Source of the DNA: Bordetella parapertussis
GTDB lineage: Bacteria; Pseudomonadota; Gammaproteobacteria; Burkholderiales; SG8-39
DNA: 10,923 nt
Direction: 5' to 3'
Assembly (NCBI GenBank): GCA_945906975.1
Contig: CAMDRY010000072.1
Location: 1 to 10,923, forward strand
In this document: positions 1 through 6,438 of the stretch, piece by piece
How positions within the stretch are numbered: the stretch's first letter is position 1
How the letters are laid out: every line of letters begins with the position of its first letter
Made by a program: the position numbers and the translations under genes
Notes under the pieces: model-generated
What the model was told of the DNA's origin: nothing
The model's database searches: none
The model's input: only the letters and a program-made list of their open reading frames with translations

Positions 1-183
1 AACACCATCGGCTTGGTACGTCAGTACTTGCCCAAATACACCAGCCTGCAGCGACTCACCGAAGCCAAACTCAAATCGATTGAAGACCGCCTAAACCATC
101 GGCCACGCAAGTGCCTTGGCTACCTCACCCCGCACGAGGTACTCTTCGGGCTCAAGCCCATACCCATTGCGCTTCGAACTTAA
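1..183 (+). CDS. IS30-family transposase, C-terminal end (5' part outside window)
   Basis: The frame is open from base 1 and ends at TAA 181-183, giving the last 60 residues of a transposase. The tail reads NTIGLVRQYLPK, then RLNHRPRKCLGYLTPHEVLF. The RPRKCLGYxTPxEV block is the hallmark C-terminus of IS30-family DDE transposases. The catalytic Glu, which in this family lies just upstream of the 'NT.GL.RQY' stretch, is off the window, so it cannot be judged whether the element is intact. The right terminal inverted repeat should lie just past the stop, around 165-200, but without the left end it cannot be fixed. The enzyme would cut and join the ends of its own element. The element ends close upstream of ggt and may have displaced or altered its promoter. 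I am sure of the family but not of the element's name. Confidence 0.88.
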   Translation, partial: NTIGLVRQYLPKYTSLQRLTEAKLKSIEDRLNHRPRKCLGYLTPHEVLFGLKPIPIALRT

Positions 184-238
184 ATTCGCAAATCGGCTGC
201 AAACCCGCGCCAGACGGGCATCTCCAGCCAGATGTGCC

Positions 239-325
239 GTCATTGCGAGCGCAGCGAAGCAATCTTGTCGTTCTCGCGACGTACTCGGCAAAGCCACGAG
301 ATTGCTTCGCTGCGCTCGCAATGAC
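239..325. repeat. Perfect 27-bp inverted repeat (RAQRSN-type palindromic element), copy 1
   Basis: The left arm 239-265 begins GTCATTGCGAGCGCAGCG. It is the exact reverse complement of the right arm 299-325, which begins AGATTGCTTCGCTGCGC. The loop is 33 bases. Transcribed, it would form a very stable hairpin. This palindrome belongs to a dispersed repeat that I recognise from many bacterial genomes; its translations give the spurious protein strings RAQRSN and DCFAALAMT. It has no coding function. It resembles a non-autonomous MITE or REP-like element, but no target-site duplication is evident. A diverged second copy lies at 6439-6531. Confidence 0.88.
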
Positions 326-371
326 AGGCTACGGTGCAATGACAGACTGCGGTGCAATGCCGGTTGCAGAT
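318..371. repeat. Three 18-bp tandem units continuing from the palindrome tail
   Basis: Units start at 318, 336 and 354, each beginning GCAATG. The first two match at 16 of 18 bases; the third is more diverged after its first six. The first unit overlaps the end of the right palindrome arm, so the array looks like local amplification of the repeat tail into the ggt leader. The sequence TAGAAT at 371-376 just after it resembles a -10 box, but there is no matching -35 at the right distance. Confidence 0.55.
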
Positions 372-383
372 AGAATCGGGCGC

Positions 384-2144
384 ATGATGCTACGCCCCAC
401 GGCACGCTCTCTCACACTGCTTATAGCCGCCTCAGCCGCGCTCGCCTGCGCGCTGTGCCCTTCTGCACAGGCGCAGTCCGACCCCCTTGCAGCGGAAATC
501 GCCACCGGCTTTGCCGACAGGCCACTGGTGCGCGCCCAACGCTTCATGATCGTCAGCGCCAACGCGCACGCCACGCGCGCCGGCTACGCGGTGTTGCGCG
601 CCGGGGGCAGCGCCGTTGATGCGGCCATTGCGGCGCAACTGGTGCTCAACCTGGTGGAGCCGCAATCCTCGGGCATAGGCGGTGGCGCCTTCCTCATTCA
701 CTTTGACGCCGCACAGAAGGCGCTGGCGGCTTACGTCGGCCGCGAGACGGCGCCGGCGGCGGCGCGCCCCGACCGCTTTCTGGGGGCCGGCGGCAGGCTC
801 GTCGGTTTTGGCGAGGCCATCAACAACGGCAAGTCGGTCGGCGTGCCCGGCCTGCTGCGCCTGCTCGAACTGGCCCACGCGAAACACGGCCGCCTGCCCT
901 GGGCGCGGCTGTTCGAGCCGGCCATCGCACTCGCCGAGCGCGGCTTCGCGATTTCGCCGCGGCTCGCACTGCAAATCGCCGGCGACCCTTTCCTGAAATC
1001 CAATGCCGCGTCACGTGCGTATTTTTATGATGTCGCAGGCCAACCGCTGGCTGCGGGCACGCGGCTGCGCAACCCCGCGCTGGCGCAGGTGTTGCGCGAG
1101 GTCGCGACGCACGGCGCCGACGCCTTTTACCAGGGCGCCCTCGCACACGACCTTGTCAGCGCGGTGCGCACCCACCCGCGCCCCGGCGATATCACCGAGG
1201 CCGATCTGGCGGACTACCAAGCAAAAGCACGGCCGGCACTGTGCGGGCGCTATCGCGAACACACGCTGTGCGGCATGCCGCCGCCCTCCTCGGGCGCCAT
1301 TGCGGTGCTGGCGCTGCTGGGCATGCTCGAGCGCTTTGACCTGGCCGCGCTCAGGCCCGATTCGCTTGCCGCCGTGCATTTGTTCGCCGAAGCGGGCCGC
1401 CTCGCCTACGCCGATCGTGACGCCTATGTCGCCGATCCGGATTTTGTCAGCGTGCCGGTGGCCGGCATGCTCGATCGCGCCTACCTCGCGCGGCGCAGCG
1501 CGCTGATCCGGCCCGATGCCAGCATGGGGCGCGCGCTGCCCGGGCAGCCTGCGGGCGCAACGGCACTGGCGCCGGATGAAAACTCCGAGCTTGCCGCCAC
1601 CAGCCATTTGTCGGTGGTAGACGCCGAGGGCAACGCGGTGGCCATGACCAGCACCATTGAATCGCAGTTCGGCAGCCGCATCATGGTGCGCGGCTTTTTG
1701 CTCAACAACCAGATGACCGATTTTTCGTTTTCCCCGGCGGAGAACGGCCACGCTGTGGCCAATCGCGTCGAAGGCGGCAAGCGGCCGCGCAGCTCCATGG
1801 CGCCGACGCTGGTGTTTGGCGCCGACGGCAAGTTGTCGCTGGTGGCCGGCTCGCCCGGTGGCAATGCCATCATCAACTACGTCGCCAAGACCCTGGTCGG
1901 CGTGCTCGACTGGAAGCGCGACATCCAGCAGGCGGCGGCGCTGCCCAACATGGGCAGCCGCAACCGCGCCACCGAGCTTGAGCGCGGCAGCGCCATCGCG
2001 CGCCTTGCCGCGCCCTTGCGCGCAATGGGACACGAGGTTTCGGTGGGTGACTCGACCAGCGGCGTGCACGGCATCGCGATCTCGCCCGAGGGGCTTTCCG
2101 GCGGCGCCGATCCGCGGCGCGAGGGTCTGGCGATGGGCGACTGA
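384..2144 (+). CDS. ggt: Gamma-glutamyltranspeptidase (exported proenzyme)
   Basis: An Ntn-hydrolase of the GGT family, about 586 aa (E. coli GGT is 580). It cleaves gamma-glutamyl bonds, for example in glutathione, releasing or transferring glutamate in the periplasm. Residues 1-30 form a signal peptide with likely cleavage at AQA/Q. Visible motifs are GGSAVDAAIA (74-83), GIGGG (97-101), RETAP with R120 (E. coli R114), and ATSHLSVVD. In the last, T406 is the self-cleavage and catalytic Thr (E. coli T391), which would split a roughly 405-residue large chain from a 181-residue small chain. NNQMTDF (441-447), RSSMAP and GSPGG complete the site. E. coli N411 corresponds to E426 here, and the lid-loop region is about five residues shorter, so this is a divergent subclass. 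The frame stays open back to GTG 111, but that part is IS and repeat DNA; ATG 384 (or 387) gives the signal peptide directly. No clear Shine-Dalgarno or native promoter is visible. Confidence 0.93.
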   Translation: MMLRPTARSLTLLIAASAALACALCPSAQAQSDPLAAEIATGFADRPLVRAQRFMIVSANAHATRAGYAVLRAGGSAVDAAIAAQLVLNLVEPQSSGIGGGAFLIHFDAAQKALAAYVGRETAPAAARPDRFLGAGGRLVGFGEAINNGKSVGVPGLLRLLELAHAKHGRLPWARLFEPAIALAERGFAISPRLALQIAGDPFLKSNAASRAYFYDVAGQPLAAGTRLRNPALAQVLREVATHGADAFYQGALAHDLVSAVRTHPRPGDITEADLADYQAKARPALCGRYREHTLCGMPPPSSGAIAVLALLGMLERFDLAALRPDSLAAVHLFAEAGRLAYADRDAYVADPDFVSVPVAGMLDRAYLARRSALIRPDASMGRALPGQPAGATALAPDENSELAATSHLSVVDAEGNAVAMTSTIESQFGSRIMVRGFLLNNQMTDFSFSPAENGHAVANRVEGGKRPRSSMAPTLVFGADGKLSLVAGSPGGNAIINYVAKTLVGVLDWKRDIQQAAALPNMGSRNRATELERGSAIARLAAPLRAMGHEVSVGDSTSGVHGIAISPEGLSGGADPRREGLAMGD

Positions 2145-2356
2145 ATGGCCCGGGACTTGCGCCTCACGGTCGGGTTGTCACCCGGCTGTGCGGCATCGGC
2201 ATGGCGGCCTTGCATCCAGGTCATACCCGACCGGGCGCGCTCGGCTATAGTGAAGCCTCTTTATGATGGTGCTCCGCTAGCAATGCCATCCTGTTTTGCC
2301 AACCTCAGCCGTGAACCCCGGCACGTCGACAGCTTTTTTGGAACAGAGGAACTGCC

Positions 2357-2683
2357 ATGAACTTCCAGGACATTGCCACCCGTTTTGAACACGCGGAATC
2401 GGGGACCGACTCGGCCAAGGTCTTATTCAAGGACGCCTTTGACATGATGAAGAGCGACCCTGAAAACGCCGGCTTGTACTTCGTCATCGGCAGCGCCGCG
2501 CGTGCCTATGTGCGTGCCTATGAGGATCAGGGCATTTCACCCGAATTCGCCGATCGCGCCAAAATCACCATGGTGGGATTCAATGCCAAGATCAACCAGG
2601 CCCTCAATGCCGACGCCGCCACCAGGCTGCGCCTGCTCGGCGAGGTCGCCATAGACTACGAATGGAATGTGCGCGACTTTTGA
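2357..2683 (+). CDS. Small conserved-looking protein of unknown function
   Basis: A 108-aa protein that I do not recognise. The start is well supported by AGAGGA at 2345-2350, six bases before ATG 2357. It has no signal peptide, no membrane segment and no cysteine. It looks largely helical and acidic, and is probably a cytoplasmic single-domain protein. Notable stretches are DAFDMMKSDPENAGLYFVIG, then a YVRAYEDQG helix, and a C-terminal end EVAIDYEWNVRDF. Third-position GC preference resembles that of the neighbouring genes, which supports real coding. It lies 212 bp after ggt. TATAGT at 2246-2251 could be a -10 box, but no good -35 sits upstream, so the promoter is unresolved. No link to ggt or to the downstream transporter can be shown. 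Confidence is good for a gene, none for a function. Confidence 0.75.
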   Translation: MNFQDIATRFEHAESGTDSAKVLFKDAFDMMKSDPENAGLYFVIGSAARAYVRAYEDQGISPEFADRAKITMVGFNAKINQALNADAATRLRLLGEVAIDYEWNVRDF

Positions 2684-2733
2684 GTTAGGGCGCCGCATGG
2701 CTCCCGGCGGGGTACAGGCGTGAAAACGTAAAT

Positions 2734-2781
2734 GACAACGCCAAAGACAACACCAAAGACAACGCCAAAGACAACGCAATC
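2734..2781. repeat. 12-bp tandem repeat, three copies plus a partial fourth
   Basis: GACAACGCCAAA repeats at 2734, 2746 (one base changed) and 2758, with a partial unit from 2770. The unit is a multiple of three; read on the plus strand it gives Asp-Asn-Ala-Lys repeats ending at TGA 2794-2796, but no start codon and no ribosome site precede it. It is probably non-coding slippage-prone DNA after the small gene. A 12-bp direct repeat GATCTGAGCTCC follows at 2799-2810 and 2816-2827. Confidence 0.75.
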
Positions 2782-2798
2782 AGGCGCAATCTGTGACT

Positions 2799-2827
2799 GA
2801 TCTGAGCTCCGGCTGGATCTGAGCTCC
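2799..2827. repeat. 12-bp direct repeat, 17-bp period
   Basis: GATCTGAGCTCC occurs exactly at 2799-2810 and again at 2816-2827, separated by five bases, just upstream of the ribosome site of the aspA remnant. No function is apparent; it may be a scar of local duplication. Confidence 0.6.
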
Positions 2828-2842
2828 CACCCGGAGACGTCC

Positions 2843-3006
2843 ATGCCCAAACCCTCCACCCGGACCGAGCATGACCTGCTGGGCGAGAGAAAAATCCCCG
2901 CCACCGCGTACTGGGGTATAGGGGTGTGCACATCCTGCGGCCGGAAAATCTCACCCGCCCCGGAATCCTCGCCAAGCGCACCCACGCCAGGAAAAAAACA
3001 CCCTGA
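2843..3006 (+). pseudogene. aspA: Aspartate ammonia-lyase, decayed N-terminal fragment
   Basis: From ATG 2843, with GGAG about seven bases upstream, the frame reads MPKPSTRTEHDLLGERKIP and then ATAYWG. This is the start of aspartase (family pattern R.E.[25 protein letters not shown]). The match then jumps frame: from 2923 the second frame reads GVHILRPENL, the expected VHTLRA.ENF continuation. The break is an 8-base partial duplication, with GGGGT at 2913-2917 and again at 2921-2925 separated by ATA. Recognisable similarity ends near 2960, and the shifted frame stops at TGA 3004-3006. The remaining roughly 430 residues of a normal aspartase are absent. It therefore cannot make an enzyme. Fumarase C has a related N-terminus, but DLLGE fits AspA better. 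The fragment lies directly upstream of the glutamate/aspartate importer, a natural partner for aspartase. Confidence 0.72.
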
Positions 3007-3039
3007 TCGCCTATTCATGGTTCAGGATAGGGTGATCAG
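3003..3039 (+). other. Imperfect hairpin after the aspA remnant
   Basis: CTGATCGCCTAT (3003-3014) pairs with ATAGGGTGATCAG (3027-3039) as twelve pairs, one of them G-U, with one bulged base and a 12-base loop. A run of five T occurs at 3053-3057, 13 bases after the stem, which is too far for a classical intrinsic terminator. It may be a weak terminator or a relic. Confidence 0.4.
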
Positions 3040-3066
3040 ACCTTTGTGACGGTTTTTACGCCCCAA

Positions 3067-3134
3067 TGGGACAAAAGGGACAAAAGGGGTAAAAAGGTCA
3101 AAAGGGTCAAAACCCCATTTTGGACAAAGACTGA
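3067..3134. repeat. Phased A-tracts (GGGACAAAA-like units) upstream of the glt promoter
   Basis: Units such as GGGACAAAA (3068-3076 and 3077-3085) recur with changes, giving A-tracts at 3073-3076, 3082-3085, 3091-3095, 3100-3103 and 3109-3112. Their spacing is about 9 bases, close to a helical turn, a pattern known to bend DNA. The block ends beside the -35 box at 3121. A CCCCA...GGACAAA motif bounds both sides (3061 and 3113). It may act as a curved upstream promoter element or as a multi-site operator; which one cannot be told from sequence. Confidence 0.6.
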
Positions 3135-3149
3135 TTAGCTAAGTAGAAT
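3121..3149 (+). promoter_or_regulatory. Sigma70-type promoter for the gltIJKL operon
   Basis: TGGACA (3121-3126, five of six to consensus) and TAGAAT (3144-3149, five of six) are separated by exactly 17 bases. Transcription would begin near 3156, leaving an untranslated leader of about 80 bases before the binding-protein gene. It is the only good promoter match in the 553-bp gap and lies just after the phased A-tracts. Confidence 0.65.
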
Positions 3150-3236
3150 CAATCTGACTCAAGACCCAGACCCGCCACGTACGGGGCGGTTCGCCCAAGC
3201 GAGCACTGATACGCAATCAACCCGAGGAGTGATTAC

Positions 3237-4139
3237 ATGAAACGTACTTCCATTTTATTCGCCGGCCTGATGGTCAGCGTCGGCCTGACCGTCGGCAGCA
3301 GCGCCAGCGCCCAGGAACTCACCGGTACGCTCAAAAAAATCAAGGAAACCGGCTCGATCACGGTGGGCCATCGCGAGTCCTCGATCCCGTTCTCCTATCT
3401 TGATGACAAACAGCAACCCATAGGCTCCTCCATGGAGTTGTGCATGAAGGTGGTTGACGCGGTCAAGGCCGACCTGAAAATGCCCAACCTGAAGATCAAC
3501 CTGCAGGCGGTCACTTCGAGCAACCGCATTCCGCTGCTGCAAAACGGCACCATAGACATGGAGTGCGGATCGACCACCAATTCGGTGGTGCGACAACAGC
3601 AAGTGGCGTTCGGCCCGACGTATTTCGTCATCAATGTCACGGCCGCGGTGAAAAAGAATTCACCCGTCAACTCGTTGATCGATCTTGCCAACAAGCCGAT
3701 TTCCACGACATCGGGGACCACGGCTGTGCCACTGCTCAAGGCCTACGAGAAAACCAAGAGCATCGACGTCAAGGAAATCTACGGCAAGGATCACGCCGAA
3801 TCGTTTCTGCTGCTCGCCGATGACCGGGTCGCCGCATTCGTGATGGATGACATCCTGCTGGCGGGCCAGATCGCCAGCGCCAAAAATCCGGCCGATTACC
3901 GGATCATTCCCGAGTCGCTGCGCCAGGAGCCCTACAGCATGATGCTGCGCAAGGACGACGCGCAGTTCAAGGCCCTGGTCGACAAGACCATCGGCGCGGT
4001 GATGAAATCCGGTGAGATAAACAAGATCTACGCAAAATGGTTTGTCAGCCCGATCCCGCCGAAAAATGCGAACTTGAACTTCCCGATGACGCAGCCGATC
4101 AAGGATGCGTTCAGCAACCCGAATGACAAGGGCGTCTGA
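3237..4139 (+). CDS. gltI: Glutamate/aspartate ABC transporter, periplasmic binding protein
   Basis: A 300-aa solute-binding protein (SBP family 3) that captures glutamate and aspartate in the periplasm and delivers them to the permease. Residues 1-25 are a signal peptide with a cleavage site ASA/QE. It follows E. coli GltI closely along its whole length: VGHRESSIPFSYLD (43-56, with the ligand-contacting Arg), NRIPLLQNGT, MECGSTTNSVVRQQQ, STTSGTTAVPLL, YGKDHAESF, VMDDILLAG, SMMLRKDD and the C-terminal KWFVSPIPPKNANLNF. GAGGAG at 3224-3229, seven bases before ATG 3237, fixes the start and is the strongest ribosome site in the window. It is the first gene of the operon; a terminator follows it, as is common where the binding protein must be made in excess. 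The exact ligand preference (Glu, Asp or both) is inferred from family. Confidence 0.95.
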   Translation: MKRTSILFAGLMVSVGLTVGSSASAQELTGTLKKIKETGSITVGHRESSIPFSYLDDKQQPIGSSMELCMKVVDAVKADLKMPNLKINLQAVTSSNRIPLLQNGTIDMECGSTTNSVVRQQQVAFGPTYFVINVTAAVKKNSPVNSLIDLANKPISTTSGTTAVPLLKAYEKTKSIDVKEIYGKDHAESFLLLADDRVAAFVMDDILLAGQIASAKNPADYRIIPESLRQEPYSMMLRKDDAQFKALVDKTIGAVMKSGEINKIYAKWFVSPIPPKNANLNFPMTQPIKDAFSNPNDKGV

Positions 4140-4181
4140 GCGCGGCTGCCTGAAACACCGGGACTAACGCCAATACCAGGC

Positions 4182-4216
4182 AAGCCGGAGGCGCACACGC
4201 CCTCCGGCTTTTTTTT
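4182..4216 (+). terminator. Intrinsic terminator inside the glt operon, after gltI
   Basis: A perfect 10-bp stem, AAGCCGGAGG (4182-4191) with CCTCCGGCTT (4201-4210), has a 9-base loop and is followed directly by T to 4216 (eight T in a row from 4209). No promoter is evident between it and gltJ at 4258, so partial read-through is the likely means of expressing the permease and ATPase at a lower level than the binding protein. Confidence 0.88.
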
Positions 4217-4257
4217 GCCACAAACCGGTACGACCAACCAGCTCGAGGGACCGACAC

Positions 4258-4983
4258 GTGAACATGGAAATTTTGCTGGAACAGGTGCCAGATGGCGACG
4301 GGGCATGGTGGGAAATGCTCGCCAGTGGCCTGGGTTGGACACTGGCGACGGCGTTTTTTGCCTGGATCATGGCCTTTACCCTGGGATCGGTGGTCGGCGT
4401 GGCACGCACCACCGACAAGCGCTGGCTGAGCCGGCTGGGCAACGCCTACGTCGAACTGTTTCGCAATATTCCCCTGCTGGTGCAGTTTTTCATCTGGTAT
4501 TTCGTCATTCCCGGCTTGGTCCCGTCAGTCAAGCACTGGGTCGTGACGCTCGACCCGACCCAGCACCAGTTCGTCACCGCCATCGTCTGCCTGGGCTTTT
4601 TCACCTCGGCGCGCATTGCCGAGCAGGTGCGCTCGGGCATCCAGTCGCTGTCGCGCGGCCAGAGCGACGCCGGCTATGCACTCGGACTGACCGGGCCGCA
4701 AACCTACCGCTATGTGCTGCTGCCGATGGCCTATCGCATCATCATCCCGCCGCTGACCTCGGAGTTGATGAACCTGATCAAGAACACCGCGGTCGCCTAC
4801 TCGATCGGCCTGGTGGAGTTGTTCTTCCGCACACGGGAAATGGGTGAAATGACGTTCCGCTACTTTGAAGCGTTTGGCGCGGCGACACTGGTCTACATCA
4901 TCATCGCCATGACTGCGAACCGGGTGATGGCGCTGATCGAGCGCCGCGTGGCGGTGCCCGGTTACATCACGGGAGCGAAGTGA
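4258..4983 (+). CDS. gltJ: Glutamate/aspartate ABC transporter, permease GltJ
   Basis: A 241-aa inner-membrane permease of the polar amino acid (HisM/GlnP) type, one half of the transport channel. Hydrophobic segments lie at about 22-48, 68-88, 105-121, 160-187 and 206-224. The EAA loop that contacts the ATPase is at about 122-156 (EQVRSGIQSLSRGQ, then ALGLTGPQTYRYVLLP). RNIPLLVQFFIWYFVIPGL and NLIKNTAVAYSIGLVEL are typical of GltJ. GAGGGA at 4244-4249 lies eight bases before GTG 4258; ATG 4264 is an alternative start two codons in, but its spacing is poorer. The stop overlaps the start of the next permease gene (TGATG), so the two are probably translationally coupled. The terminator at 4182-4216 lies upstream. 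Confidence 0.94.
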   Translation: MNMEILLEQVPDGDGAWWEMLASGLGWTLATAFFAWIMAFTLGSVVGVARTTDKRWLSRLGNAYVELFRNIPLLVQFFIWYFVIPGLVPSVKHWVVTLDPTQHQFVTAIVCLGFFTSARIAEQVRSGIQSLSRGQSDAGYALGLTGPQTYRYVLLPMAYRIIIPPLTSELMNLIKNTAVAYSIGLVELFFRTREMGEMTFRYFEAFGAATLVYIIIAMTANRVMALIERRVAVPGYITGAK

Positions 4984-5669
4984 TGGGAGATCTGGATTTC
5001 GAAGTCATCGGCCGCGCCCTGCCCTACCTGCTCACCGGCCTACAGTACACTTTCCAGCTCACGCTGATCGCCGCCATCGGCGGCATTTTCTTCGGCACAC
5101 TGCTGGCGATGGCCCGCCTGTCCTCGTTCAAACCACTGGCCATGGCAGCCGCCGGCTATGTCAACCTGATGCGCTCCATCCCGCTGCTGCTGGTGATCTT
5201 CTGGTTCTATTTCCTCGTCCCGGTACTGATCCAGACAATCACCGGATCGGAGCGGCCGCCACAGATCGGTGCCGAACGCTCTGCCTACATCACCTTCATC
5301 ATGTTCGAGGCGGCGTATTTTTGCGAAATAATGCGCGCCGGCATCCAGAGCATTTCGAAGGGGCAGGTCGGCGCCGCCTTCGCCCTCGGACTCAACTATT
5401 GGCAGGCGATGAGGCTTGTCATCCTGCCGCAGGCCTTTCGCAACATGCTGCCGGTGCTGCTGACGCAGACCATCATCCTGTTCCAGGATGTCTCGCTCGT
5501 TTCGCTGCTCAACGTCACCGATTTCGTCGGCGCATCGGTCAAGATCGCACAACGCGACAGCCGGGTCGTCGAGTTGTACGCCTTCGTCGCCCTCGTCTAC
5601 TTCATCCTATGCTTCACGCTTTCTAGCCTGACCAAGAAGCTGCAAGCGAAAATAGCCATCATTCACTGA
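4983..5669 (+). CDS. gltK: Glutamate/aspartate ABC transporter, permease GltK
   Basis: A 228-aa inner-membrane permease, partner of GltJ. Hydrophobic segments are at about 18-46, 52-84, 101-116, 150-172 and 198-215. The EAA loop is at about 115-149 (EIMRAGIQSISKGQ, then ALGLNYWQAMRLVILPQ). The phrase NLMRSIPLLLVIFWFYFLVP and the end TKKLQAKIAIIH fit GltK. ATG 4983 overlaps the gltJ stop by one base, with GGGAG at 4971-4975 seven bases upstream; GTG 4980 is a possible start one codon earlier but is too close to that ribosome site. The ATPase gene follows after 20 bases. Confidence 0.94.
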   Translation: MGDLDFEVIGRALPYLLTGLQYTFQLTLIAAIGGIFFGTLLAMARLSSFKPLAMAAAGYVNLMRSIPLLLVIFWFYFLVPVLIQTITGSERPPQIGAERSAYITFIMFEAAYFCEIMRAGIQSISKGQVGAAFALGLNYWQAMRLVILPQAFRNMLPVLLTQTIILFQDVSLVSLLNVTDFVGASVKIAQRDSRVVELYAFVALVYFILCFTLSSLTKKLQAKIAIIH

Positions 5670-5689
5670 TCCGAACCAGGTAAAACCTC

Positions 5690-6418
5690 ATGATCCAGAT
5701 CAAAAATATAAGCAAATGGTACGGCAGCTTCCAGGTGCTCAAGGACTGCAGCACCAGCGTCGCCAAAGGCGAGGTTGTGGTGGTGTGCGGCCCCTCCGGT
5801 TCGGGCAAGTCGACGCTGATCAAATGCGTCAACGCACTTGAGCCCTTTCAGCAGGGGGAGATCAGCGTCGATGGCGTCTCGGTCGGCGATCCCAAGACCG
5901 ACCTGCCCAAACTGCGCGCGCGCATCGGCATGGTGTTCCAGAACTTCGAATTATTTCCGCACATGTCGGTGCGGGAAAACCTCAGCCTGGCACAGGTCAA
6001 GGTGCTGGGCCGCTCGCAAGACGAGGCCAACGAGCGCGGACTGAAATACCTCGACCGTGTCGGATTGATCGAGCAGAAAGACAAATTTCCCGGCCAGCTA
6101 TCAGGCGGCCAGCAGCAGCGCGTCGCCATCGCCCGCGCGCTGTCGATGGACCCGATCGCCATGCTGTTTGACGAGCCGACCTCGGCGCTTGACCCGGAAA
6201 TGATCAATGAGGTGCTCGATGTGATGGTCGGCCTCGCCAAGGACGGCATGACCATGATGTGCGTGACCCACGAAATGGGCTTTGCGCGCACCGTTGCCAA
6301 TCGCGTGATTTTCATGGACCGCGGCGAGATCGTCGAAGATGCGCCAAAGGACGACTTTTTCGGCAAGCCGCGCTCAGAGCGCGCAGTGCAGTTCTTGTCC
6401 AAGATCCTGCATCACTAA
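5690..6418 (+). CDS. gltL: Glutamate/aspartate ABC transporter, ATP-binding protein
   Basis: A 242-aa cytoplasmic ABC ATPase that powers the GltJK channel. All core motifs are present: Walker A GPSGSGKST (34-42), Q-loop VFQNFELFPHM (Q84), signature LSGGQQQR (137-144), Walker B AMLFDEPTSALD (157-168) and the switch His in VTHE (H194). Length and the ending RAVQFLSKILHH fit the GltL/GlnQ group. AGGT at 5678-5681 precedes ATG 5690 by eight bases. It is the last gene of the operon; the diverged palindromic repeat at 6439 follows it and may stop transcription, since the next gene is convergent. No key residue is missing. Confidence 0.95.
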   Translation: MIQIKNISKWYGSFQVLKDCSTSVAKGEVVVVCGPSGSGKSTLIKCVNALEPFQQGEISVDGVSVGDPKTDLPKLRARIGMVFQNFELFPHMSVRENLSLAQVKVLGRSQDEANERGLKYLDRVGLIEQKDKFPGQLSGGQQQRVAIARALSMDPIAMLFDEPTSALDPEMINEVLDVMVGLAKDGMTMMCVTHEMGFARTVANRVIFMDRGEIVEDAPKDDFFGKPRSERAVQFLSKILHH

Positions 6419-6438
6419 AACCGAAGCCAATACGCGCC

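Noticed and set aside
239..371. Palindrome plus 18-bp units as a possible CRISPR array
   Set aside because: The units adjoin each other without spacers and there are no cas genes in the window.
91..405. Minus-strand 104-aa frame containing LRAQRSNLV and DCFAALAMT
   Set aside because: It is the well-known spurious translation of the palindromic repeat, not a protein gene.
1011..2069. A 352-codon open frame on the minus strand opposite ggt
   Set aside because: Antisense shadow of the GGT catalytic region, with shadow-like composition and no ribosome site or motif.
2150..2356. Promoter with TATAGT at 2246-2251 for the small gene
   Set aside because: No acceptable -35 box lies 15-19 bases upstream, so it is not listed as a feature.
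2656..3018. Minus-strand 120-aa frame with FGVVFGVV repeats
   Set aside because: The repetition is only the translated 12-bp tandem DNA repeat; there is no ribosome site, and the frame overlaps the aspA relic antisense.
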